5,910 nt of DNA from Paracoccaceae bacterium. GTDB taxonomy: Bacteria > Pseudomonadota > Alphaproteobacteria > Rhodobacterales > Rhodobacteraceae. The stretch is from NCBI GenBank assembly GCA_009920225.1, contig RGAJ01000130.1:1-5910 (forward strand), given 5' to 3'. A program made the position numbers and the translations under genes. Below are positions 1-4,959 of this stretch, piece after piece. Below the pieces are notes generated by a model. The model did not search any database. It saw only the letters and a program-made list of their open reading frames with translations, and was not told the DNA's origin. How positions within the stretch are numbered: position 1 is the first letter of the stretch; each line of letters begins with the position of its first letter.

Positions 1-1
1 C

Positions 2-796
2 TTGATGGTTTTGGCGGTGGTCTTGCAATCGTCATTGACGCACGAAATGTTGCATGGACATCCCTTTAAATCCAAGATTGCCAATGCAGCTCTGGTCTTT
101 CCCGCAATCGGGATATTCGTTCCCTATCTGCGATTCAAAGATACCCATTTGGCGCACCACATCAACGAACACCTGACCGACCCGTATGATGATCCCGAAA
201 CAAATTATCTTGATCCCGCGGTTTGGCCGACCCTAAGTCGATCCATGCAAACCACTTTGCGCATCAATAACGCCTTGTTGGGGCGCATGATTTTGGGGCC
301 AATTATTTCGCAATCGGTTTTTATGATGGAAGACGCCCGCGCAATCATCAAAGGCAACCGCCGTGTCGCGCTGGGCTGGGCGCTCCATATTCCGGCTGTG
401 CTGTGTGTTTGGTTGATCTTGGCCGGCTTGAGTGATGTGAGCATGTGGCAGTGGATTGGGGTTGCGTATTTTGGGATGGGAATTTTGAAAATTCGTACCT
501 TTTTGGAACACCGCGCACATCATGACGTGTCGGGGCGCACAGTGATTGTCGAAGACCGCGGTGCGCTGGCGTTTTTATTTCTAAACAACAACTACCACGC
601 TCTGCATCATGCGCAGCCATGTATTCCTTGGTTTGATTTGCCACGCATCTACGCACAGTGCAAACCGCAAGTCCTCAGGGACAATGACGGCTATCATTTT
701 GCAAACTACCGCCAGATCTTTGCAAAATACCTGTTGCGTGCCAAGGATCCGGTGGTGCACCCGCTCTGGCCAAAGGGAAAATCTTGGCGTAACTAA
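2..796 (+). CDS. Fatty acid desaturase family protein (5' end outside window)
   Basis: Membrane di-iron desaturase or hydroxylase-type enzyme, expected to introduce a double bond (or hydroxyl) into an acyl chain using O2 and electrons from a ferredoxin or cytochrome. The three histidine boxes are visible, numbering from the first complete codon: HEMLHGH (14-20), HLAHH (49-53) and HALHH (199-203, preceded by NNNY). An additional EHRAHH cluster lies at 169-174. Hydrophobic stretches around residues 29-42 and 130-160 fit membrane insertion. The frame is open to the left edge. Family members have a hydrophobic N-terminal segment before the first His box, so roughly 40-60 residues are probably missing, and the TTG/ATG codons at 2 and 5 are unlikely to be the true start. 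The stop lies 5 nt before the transporter gene, suggesting co-transcription. The family is clear; the exact substrate is unknown. Confidence 0.88.
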   Translation: MMVLAVVLQSSLTHEMLHGHPFKSKIANAALVFPAIGIFVPYLRFKDTHLAHHINEHLTDPYDDPETNYLDPAVWPTLSRSMQTTLRINNALLGRMILGPIISQSVFMMEDARAIIKGNRRVALGWALHIPAVLCVWLILAGLSDVSMWQWIGVAYFGMGILKIRTFLEHRAHHDVSGRTVIVEDRGALAFLFLNNNYHALHHAQPCIPWFDLPRIYAQCKPQVLRDNDGYHFANYRQIFAKYLLRAKDPVVHPLWPKGKSWRN

Positions 797-801
797 GCCA
801 A

Positions 802-1707
802 ATGGATATTTGGATCTTGGCCACACTTGCGGCCGCCTTCTTTCAAACTTTGCGGTTCATGCTGCAAAAGGTGCTGAGCACCTCACAGCTGTCTGCGGTT
901 GGCGCAACGGCGGCGCGGTTTTTTTATTCCATGCCCGTTATTTGGGTTTTGGTGGCGGGATATCTTTTGGCCTCTGACACGACGATCCCCAAAATTGAAC
1001 CACAATTTTGGGGCGCGGCCGCGTTCGGCGGGCTGACCCAGATCTTGGCCACGATCTGTGTCGTTGCCTTATTCAAATCGCGAAATTTTGCCGTTGGTAT
1101 GACCTTCAAAAAGACAGAAGTTCTGCAAACCGTTTTTGTCAGTGCGGTTCTGTTGGGGGAATTGGTGTCCTTTTATGGGTTTGTGGCGATTTTGGTGGGT
1201 GGTCTGGGTGTGCTTTTGGTGTCAGATCAAAAATCCCTCAATGGCACTTGGCGCAGCCGCATTTTCCATCGCGCCTCTGGTTTGGGGGTCTTGTCGGGGT
1301 TCTTGTTCGCCTTGTCGGGCGTGTCCTATCGCGCGGCCAGTTTGGGCGTTGTGGCAGAGGATCCGTTTTCACGTGCGGCGGTCACATTGCTATGTGTGAT
1401 CACATGGCAAAGCGTGGTGATGTTTCTATGGCTGCGGTGGCGCGATCCGTTGCAACTCGGCGCGCTTTGGGCCGCGCGAAAATCGGCGGGATTGGTCGGG
1501 CTGACCAGTTTGGCGGGATCCTATATGTGGTTTGTTGCCTTTACATCGCAAAATGCCGCCTATGTGAACGCGGTCGGTCAGATTGAGTTGATCTTTTCCA
1601 TCATGGCCAGCCGTTTGGTCTTTCGCGAAAAAATCACCGCCCGCGAAATGTGGGGGATCATCACCATCACAGCGTCAGTTTTGGCGTTGATCCTGTTGGC
1701 GGGATAA
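802..1707 (+). CDS. EamA/DMT-superfamily transporter
   Basis: Predicted inner-membrane permease of 301 residues, the usual length for two-repeat EamA proteins. About ten hydrophobic helices are visible, roughly at 2-22, 34-56, 68-91, 97-118, 122-141, 159-178, 190-211, 228-248, 254-273 and 283-300, consistent with two five-helix EamA halves. A Lys/Arg-rich loop (144-157) separates the halves. Family members export or import small metabolites such as amino acids or nucleotide-sugar precursors; nothing here identifies the substrate. The ATG at 802 follows the desaturase stop by 5 nt and has no strong Shine-Dalgarno sequence, so translation may be coupled to the upstream gene. It converges on the Nudix gene with a 4-nt gap. 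Confidence 0.85.
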   Translation: MDIWILATLAAAFFQTLRFMLQKVLSTSQLSAVGATAARFFYSMPVIWVLVAGYLLASDTTIPKIEPQFWGAAAFGGLTQILATICVVALFKSRNFAVGMTFKKTEVLQTVFVSAVLLGELVSFYGFVAILVGGLGVLLVSDQKSLNGTWRSRIFHRASGLGVLSGFLFALSGVSYRAASLGVVAEDPFSRAAVTLLCVITWQSVVMFLWLRWRDPLQLGALWAARKSAGLVGLTSLAGSYMWFVAFTSQNAAYVNAVGQIELIFSIMASRLVFREKITAREMWGIITITASVLALILLAG

Positions 1708-1712
1708 ATCCC
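1701..1712. repeat. Short palindrome across convergent stop codons
   Basis: GGGAT-AA-ATCCC spans the transporter stop codon (1705-1707) and the last base of the Nudix stop (1712-1714). As RNA it gives at most a 4-bp stem with a TAAA loop and no T-run, so it is too weak to call a terminator on sequence alone. It is the only symmetric element in the 4-nt convergent gap. Confidence 0.3.
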
Positions 1713-2401
1713 TAATCGGTCATCGGGCGGCCGTGAATGTGCAAAAACAGGCTTTCTTCGTCGTTGTTTTTGAAGAATGGCACAGTGGCGGGTGCACGGG
1801 TTGGATCATCTTGGCGGGTGACTTCGGCCAGAACGACTTCGGTGATAAAGGGCAGGTTATAGTTCCCGATTTCGCTCAGCGGGATCCATGTCAGATGGGA
1901 CAATTCGTCGGATGCATCCGAAAACCCATCGGCGTCGCCATGCAAACTCATTGCATCGATCACGAAGAACCGCGCGTCAAAACGGCGGGGTCTGCCCGGA
2001 GGCGTCAGCGCCCGAAAGACAAACCGCAGCGCGCTTGCGTCTGGCACAAAACCACGCTCTGCAAAGCTTTGCCAATCTTGCGGGATCGCACCCTGCCAAG
2101 CGGCTTTGGTTCCAAGGATCAAACCTGTTTCTTCCCACAATTCACGAATGGCCGCGACGCATAGGCGATGTGTCAGGCTTGGATCACTGTCTTCGGACAG
2201 TCGTGAAAAACAGGGCTCTGGGATCGCCGCATGCAGCAGTACTTCCGCATCATCGACATCCACGGCACCGCCTGGAAATACAACTTTGTTCGGCATGAAC
2301 GCCGCAGAGGATCCACGTTGGCCCATCAAAACCCGTGTTTCACCACCATCTTTGCGTAAGACGATGACAGTCGCTGCGTTGCGAATTGCTGATTTATCCA
2401 T
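1712..2401 (-). CDS. Nudix hydrolase, Nudt19/acyl-CoA diphosphatase-like
   Basis: Hydrolase expected to cleave a nucleoside diphosphate linked to another moiety. The 229-residue protein starts MDKSAIRNAATVIVLR, a typical first beta strand of this family. The Nudix signature is split: FPGG at 42-45, then about 40 residues of insertion, then RELWEETGL at 86-94 carrying the metal-binding glutamates E87, E90 and E91. This interrupted box and the later RRFDARFFV segment (139-147) resemble the Nudt19 branch, whose mammalian member cleaves CoA and acyl-CoA; that substrate is inference here. I chose the ATG at 2401 because AAGGG (minus strand, 2409-2413) lies 7 nt upstream. The in-frame ATG at 2431 has no such site and adds a charged leader MQTPQNKGKG. 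Its start is 34 nt downstream of the DUF983 stop, so the two are probably co-transcribed. Confidence 0.85.
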   Translation of the reverse strand: MDKSAIRNAATVIVLRKDGGETRVLMGQRGSSAAFMPNKVVFPGGAVDVDDAEVLLHAAIPEPCFSRLSEDSDPSLTHRLCVAAIRELWEETGLILGTKAAWQGAIPQDWQSFAERGFVPDASALRFVFRALTPPGRPRRFDARFFVIDAMSLHGDADGFSDASDELSHLTWIPLSEIGNYNLPFITEVVLAEVTRQDDPTRAPATVPFFKNNDEESLFLHIHGRPMTD

Positions 2402-2408
2402 GCCTTTG

Positions 2409-2413
2409 CCCTT
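2409..2413 (-). promoter_or_regulatory. Ribosome binding site deciding the Nudix start
   Basis: AAGGG on the minus strand sits 7 nt before the ATG at 2401. No comparable purine stretch precedes the alternative ATG at 2431, which favours the shorter protein. Confidence 0.6.
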
Positions 2414-2435
2414 GTTTTGGGGCGTTTGCATCAGG

Positions 2436-2816
2436 TTATTGAAACCCGTGCATATATCGTGACCATTGAAAGCCGACGATCGCCCCTTTTAATCTTGGTA
2501 ATAGATAAAGGGATAATGCTACACAGCCAATGGAAAAAATTGTGAACAATACCAAAGGTTCAGGCCGCCACTTTTGAAAGACAATCAAAAGCGATGGTGC
2601 CATGATGTGACCCACGATCAGAATCGTCAAATAGGCGGGGCCGTCATCTGCGCGGTGATGGAACAATTCTTCGCGGCAGACCGCGCATGTTTTGTGCACC
2701 GTCAAATACCCACGTAACAACGGGCCTTTGCCGCAGTTTGGGCACTTCCGACGCCACCCCTTCCACATCGCAGTGTAGGTATGACGTTCTACGCGGTCGT
2801 TTTGGTCTGCACACAT
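2436..2816 (-). CDS. DUF983 family membrane protein
   Basis: 126-residue protein of unknown function with the DUF983 layout. The N-terminal cytoplasmic part holds two CxxC knuckles, CPNC (25-28) and CAVC (44-47), which probably form a zinc ribbon. The characteristic RADDGPAY segment follows (55-62), then two transmembrane helices at about 62-80 and 88-107 and a short basic C-terminus. No catalytic role is established for the family. The start at 2816 is preferred because AAGAGAA (minus strand, 2823-2829) lies 6 nt upstream and homologues begin near this point. The frame stays open to an ATG at 2948, but the extra 44 residues are Arg/Lys-rich, have no domain features and would cover the divergent promoter region. 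It probably shares a transcript with the downstream Nudix gene. Confidence 0.83.
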   Translation of the reverse strand: MCADQNDRVERHTYTAMWKGWRRKCPNCGKGPLLRGYLTVHKTCAVCREELFHHRADDGPAYLTILIVGHIMAPSLLIVFQKWRPEPLVLFTIFSIGCVALSLYLLPRLKGAIVGFQWSRYMHGFQ

Positions 2817-2887
2817 TTTGTATTCTCTTTTCAGAAATCCAGATCTGACCATGACGGATCGTACCGCAAATGTCATTGCGTCGCGTT

Positions 2888-2916
2888 GTCGCAAAGATTT
2901 TTTAAAAAACTGCGAC
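2888..2916. repeat. Inverted repeat with T6A6 core, candidate operator
   Basis: The arms GTCGCA (2888-2893) and TGCGAC (2911-2916) are exact reverse complements. They flank a 12-nt perfect palindrome of six T then six A (2898-2909), whose centre is offset by about 1.5 nt from that of the arms. An overlapping dyad, TTGCG (2876-2880) / CGCAA (2890-2894), shares the left arm. It lies about 70-95 nt upstream of the EF-hand start. It could be an operator or promoter-bending element; as RNA it could also form a weak hairpin. Confidence 0.4.
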
Positions 2917-2970
2917 GGAATTGATCTGCACCTGCGTTTTACGATCACACAACAACAAAACAGCTAAGGT

Positions 2971-2977
2971 AAAGGAG
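2971..2977 (+). promoter_or_regulatory. Strong ribosome binding site of the EF-hand gene
   Basis: AAAGGAG lies 6 nt before the ATG at 2984. It is the best Shine-Dalgarno match in the window, and it fixes the start over the in-frame upstream codon at 2921. Confidence 0.8.
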
Positions 2978-2983
2978 TTGGGT

Positions 2984-3502
2984 ATGAACAAGAATTTGGT
3001 TGGAACAATCATCGCACTCGCATTGGCAGCAAGCGCAACAGGTGTCAGCGCGTCAAGCCACAAAGACGATGGCCATGGTCCGCGCGGACCGATGCCAACA
3101 TTTGAAGAATTCGATGCCAACAAAGATGGCAAAGTGTCGAAAGATGAAATGCAAGCTTTTGCCAAAGCACAATTTGCCAAAATGGATGCCAATAGCGACG
3201 GCGGTCTTAGCGCCGATGAAATGGCCAAGGATGGCATGGAAAAAATGAAAAAGCGCCAAGACAAGATGTTCAAGAAAATGGACGAGAATGGCGATGGTGT
3301 CCTAAGCTTTGACGAATTGAATGGCAAAATGGCCAAGCGCGGCGAAAAAATGTTTGATCGGCTTGATGCGGATGGCGATGGCCTGCTAAGCAAGGACGAA
3401 ATGGGCAAAATGAAGCAGGGTCGCAAAGGTGGTCATGGTGGAAAAGACGGTGAACGCCACGGCAAGGGTGACCATGCTGGCAAAGGCCAAGATAACAACT
3501 AA
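2984..3502 (+). CDS. Secreted EF-hand calcium-binding protein
   Basis: 172-residue exported protein. Residues 1-23 form a Sec signal peptide (MNKN, hydrophobic VGTIIALALAASATG, cleavage most likely after VSA-23). The mature part carries four canonical 12-residue EF-hand loops at 44-55, 68-79, 100-111 and 128-139. Each has Asp at loop positions 1 and 5, Asp/Asn at position 3, Gly at 6, Ser at 9 and Glu at 12, so all should bind Ca2+. The paired spacing suggests two EF lobes joined by a Lys/Met-rich helix. The C-terminal tail (146-172) is rich in Gly, His, Lys and Asp and could bind other metals; the stretch 26-36 is also His-containing. It acts in the periplasm or outside the cell. It lies 15 nt upstream of the sigma gene and probably leads that operon, so a sensing or buffering role for Ca2+ or metals is inferred. 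A target or enzyme activity is not evident. Confidence 0.88.
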   Translation: MNKNLVGTIIALALAASATGVSASSHKDDGHGPRGPMPTFEEFDANKDGKVSKDEMQAFAKAQFAKMDANSDGGLSADEMAKDGMEKMKKRQDKMFKKMDENGDGVLSFDELNGKMAKRGEKMFDRLDADGDGLLSKDEMGKMKQGRKGGHGGKDGERHGKGDHAGKGQDNN

Positions 3503-3517
3503 TCCACGCCCAGTCGG

Positions 3518-4117
3518 ATGAGCAAGGACGAATTCCATAGCCTTGATGCGGCAAGCGATGATGCTTTGTTGGTGTTATTTGCCAACGGCTCGCCTGCCGC
3601 GGCCCAAGAACTCACGCGGCGCTTGATGCCGCGCGTTTTTGCTCAGGCCTATCATAAACTACGCAATCGGGCGGATGCCGAGGATGTGACCCAAGACGCG
3701 TTCATGAAGTTATGGCGCATCGCGCCCGATTGGAAACAGGACCAAGCAAAAGTATCGACATGGTTGTACCGTGTGGTTGAAAATGCCTGCATCGACCGGC
3801 TGCGGCGGAACAAGACATCCGCACCGTTGGATGATGTTGGTTTTGAACCCGCCGATGACAGACCATCGGTGAGCGACCAGATGCAAGATAAATCGCGCGT
3901 GAATGCGCTTTATGCTGCGATTGACACTTTGCCTGAGCGTCAGGCAGCCGCCTTGCGCATGCGCCACTTGGAAGATCGGTCAAATATTGAAATCGCGCAG
4001 ATCCTGGATCTGTCGGTTGAAGCGGTCGAAAGCTTGGTCTCGCGGGCAAAGCGGACTTTAACTGCCCAGTTGCGGGGGCAAAAAACTGCGTTAGGATATC
4101 AAAATGACACACTCTGA
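3518..4117 (+). CDS. ECF-type RNA polymerase sigma factor
   Basis: 199-residue sigma-70 family factor with only regions 2 and 4, as in ECF sigmas. Region 2 spans about 25-98, including the RADAEDVTQDAFMKLW core (51-66) that contacts core polymerase and the -10 element, and WLYRVVENACIDRLRR (82-97). A variable acidic linker covers 102-122. Region 4 spans about 128-186: LPERQAAALRMRHLED (138-153), then a helix-turn-helix, IEIAQILDLSVEAVESLVSRAKRTL (157-181), for -35 recognition. It directs polymerase to an unknown regulon and commonly its own operon. No good Shine-Dalgarno precedes the ATG at 3518, 15 nt after the EF-hand stop, so translation may depend on the upstream gene. The last 14 nt overlap the next gene, the usual arrangement for a sigma factor and its regulator. 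Confidence 0.9.
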   Translation: MSKDEFHSLDAASDDALLVLFANGSPAAAQELTRRLMPRVFAQAYHKLRNRADAEDVTQDAFMKLWRIAPDWKQDQAKVSTWLYRVVENACIDRLRRNKTSAPLDDVGFEPADDRPSVSDQMQDKSRVNALYAAIDTLPERQAAALRMRHLEDRSNIEIAQILDLSVEAVESLVSRAKRTLTAQLRGQKTALGYQNDTL

Positions 4118-4466
4118 TGATGAAAAAACGTTTGACTTGGATGATCTGTTCGCAACGGCGCGTTCAGAAATGCCGCAACCTGATGACGCGCTTTTTGCCG
4201 CAATACTGGCGGATGCGCAGTCGGTCCTTGCCGATACGCAGGCCGTAACATCCCCCGTGTTGGAAACCCTGCCATGGTACAAACAACTGTGGTCTGATAT
4301 GGGCGGGTGGCCGTCATTTGTTGGATTAACAACCGCAGGCTTGGTCGGTGTTTGGATCGGCATTTCGGCGGACCAACTGCCGACACAAACCATAAACCCG
4401 TTTTCTGCGACTGCCGAATTGACCGATCCGTTTTCTGGGCTCGATCTGGGACTGCTAGAAGGATAA
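4104..4466 (+). CDS. Small single-pass protein, probable anti-sigma factor
   Basis: 120-residue protein with no domain I can name from sequence. It has an acidic N-terminal cytoplasmic part (1-68) with DLDDLFATARSEMP (11-24) and a predicted amphipathic helix at 27-44. One transmembrane helix follows at about 69-88, then a 32-residue periplasmic tail with two PFS motifs (99-101 and 109-111). Location and topology match CnrY-type anti-sigma factors, in which a short cytoplasmic segment holds the sigma factor and a brief tail meets the periplasmic sensor; CnrY itself is of similar small size. AGGA at 4093-4096 lies 7 nt before the ATG, inside the sigma gene. The 14-nt overlap with sigma suggests coupled, near-equal synthesis. 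The anti-sigma role is inference from context and topology; there is no ZAS zinc motif (HxxxCxxC). Confidence 0.75.
   Translation: MTHSDDEKTFDLDDLFATARSEMPQPDDALFAAILADAQSVLADTQAVTSPVLETLPWYKQLWSDMGGWPSFVGLTTAGLVGVWIGISADQLPTQTINPFSATAELTDPFSGLDLGLLEG
4398..4437 (+). repeat. In-frame direct repeat in the anti-sigma tail
   Basis: CCGTTTTCTG occurs at 4398-4407 and again at 4428-4437, exactly 30 nt (10 codons) apart. It encodes the paired (N/D)PFS motifs of the periplasmic tail. Confidence 0.6.
4457..4463 (+). promoter_or_regulatory. Ribosome binding site of the sensor gene
   Basis: AGAAGGA lies 7 nt before the ATG at 4471 and is embedded in the last codons of the upstream gene, which ends only 4 nt before this start. 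Confidence 0.7.
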
Positions 4467-4470
4467 GAAC

Positions 4471-4944
4471 ATGACGGAACCCACAAAAACCCCCAAACGG
4501 ATTTGGCGCATCGTTTTGGTTGCCTCGCTTGCGTTGAACCTGATTGTGATTGGCATTGGCATTGGGGCAATGACCAAATTTGGCCGCCCCCCCGAAGGCC
4601 CACCTGCCGCCGCAAACGGGTCGGTGTATTTACGCGCCCTGTCGCATGAAAGCCGCCGCAATTTGGGGCGCGACATGCGCGATTTACGCAAACAACATGG
4701 GGAAAAACACGGACGAAACCGTGAAAATAACTATGGCTATGACAGTGCGATTGCCGTTTTGACCACAACTCCGTTTGATGCCGAAAAATTGGCATCCATT
4801 ATGGAAGAACAGGCGCAAGTGTCGTCAGAACACTTGGCCCAAGCACGCGAGATGTTGTTGGTTCATCTCTCAAAAATGAACGACGCAGAACGTCAGGAAT
4901 ACGCCGCGCAAATCGTCAAGATCCTAAAGCGTCGCCAACCTTAA
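4471..4944 (+). CDS. Membrane-anchored periplasmic heavy-metal-sensor-like protein (CnrX-type)
   Basis: 157-residue protein with a short basic cytoplasmic N-terminus, an uncleaved signal anchor (about 11-33, very Ile/Val/Gly-rich), a Pro/Gly-rich hinge (37-50) and a helical periplasmic domain. The domain has two LTxxQ/CpxP-like turns: LSHESRRNL (57-65) and MNDAERQEYA (136-145). This matches the family annotated as periplasmic heavy metal sensor, to which CnrX belongs; related Spy/CpxP/ZraP proteins share the fold. Candidate metal ligands are H59, H76 and H80 (HGEKH, one helical turn apart), H121, H132 and M136, but they do not align by eye with the CnrX site. It is the last gene of the sigma operon and is proposed to sense a periplasmic signal and act through the preceding one-helix protein. 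Its stop codon overlaps that of the convergent malic enzyme gene. Confidence 0.8.
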   Translation: MTEPTKTPKRIWRIVLVASLALNLIVIGIGIGAMTKFGRPPEGPPAAANGSVYLRALSHESRRNLGRDMRDLRKQHGEKHGRNRENNYGYDSAIAVLTTTPFDAEKLASIMEEQAQVSSEHLAQAREMLLVHLSKMNDAERQEYAAQIVKILKRRQP

Positions 4945-4959
4945 CCATAGTTGGCGACG
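4930..4959. terminator. Inverted repeat over overlapping stop codons, putative bidirectional terminator
   Basis: CGTCGCCAAC (4930-4939) and GTTGGCGACG (4950-4959) form a perfect 10-bp stem with a 10-nt loop that contains both stop codons (4942-4944 plus strand, 4941-4943 minus strand). On the minus strand the stem is followed by CTTTAGGATCTT, a weak T-tract; on the plus strand no T-run follows. It is therefore better placed as a terminator or 3'-end stabiliser for the malic enzyme transcript, and could pause or protect both. There is no other space between the genes for a terminator. Confidence 0.5.

Larger units (their letters stand above)
2817..2983. promoter_or_regulatory. Divergent promoter region between DUF983 and the EF-hand gene
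   Basis: This is the only non-coding stretch over 100 nt and must hold the 5' ends of both the DUF983-Nudix transcript (leftward) and the EF-hand-sigma transcript (rightward). No convincing paired -35/-10 boxes of the housekeeping type could be assigned on either strand. The visible structure is a cluster of TCGC/GCGA words at 2876-2918 around an A/T palindrome, and an isolated dyad TGATC (2922-2926) / GATCA (2943-2947). The region probably includes operators, but which regulator binds is not readable. Confidence 0.55.

Noticed and set aside
2402..2431. Longer Nudix start at 2431
   Set aside because: No ribosome binding site precedes it. The ATG at 2401 has AAGGG 7 nt upstream and gives the usual N-terminus. 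It cannot be fully excluded.
2917..2945. Possible ECF-type promoter (GGAATT, then CGTTTT or CGATC) before the EF-hand gene
   Set aside because: The -35-like GGAA is plausible, but the spacings to the CG-containing candidates (12 or 19 nt) miss the usual 16-17 nt. Start mapping or comparison of homologous promoters would be needed.
2817..2948. In-frame upstream extension of the DUF983 gene to an ATG at 2948
   Set aside because: The added 44 residues are basic and featureless, would cover the divergent regulatory region and nearly reach the EF-hand start. A ribosome binding site precedes the internal ATG at 2816 and family proteins start there.
2921..2948. TTGATC...GATCAC dyad as an FNR or CRP site
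   Set aside because: The half-sites are 16 nt apart, too far for FNR (TTGAT-N4-ATCAA) or CRP, and the five-base arms could be chance.
2921..2983. In-frame upstream start (TTG) for the EF-hand protein
   Set aside because: It would put 21 polar residues before a clear signal peptide, and AAAGGAG sits just before the ATG at 2984.
2902..3426. Minus-strand open frame opposite the EF-hand gene
   Set aside because: Its Ser/Leu/Phe/Pro-rich translation is the expected shadow of Lys/Asp/Glu/Met-rich codons on the other strand; the EF-hand loops on the plus strand are unmistakable.
3430..3475. TGGTCA / TGACCA inverted arms near the end of the EF-hand gene
   Set aside because: Six-base arms nearly 40 nt apart within repetitive Gly/His codons; no T-run follows, so it is not a terminator.
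4091..4795. Long open frame on the minus strand (234 codons) opposite the anti-sigma and sensor genes
   Set aside because: It lies antisense to two well-supported genes, is Ser/Cys/Arg-rich with no recognisable domain and has no ribosome binding site.
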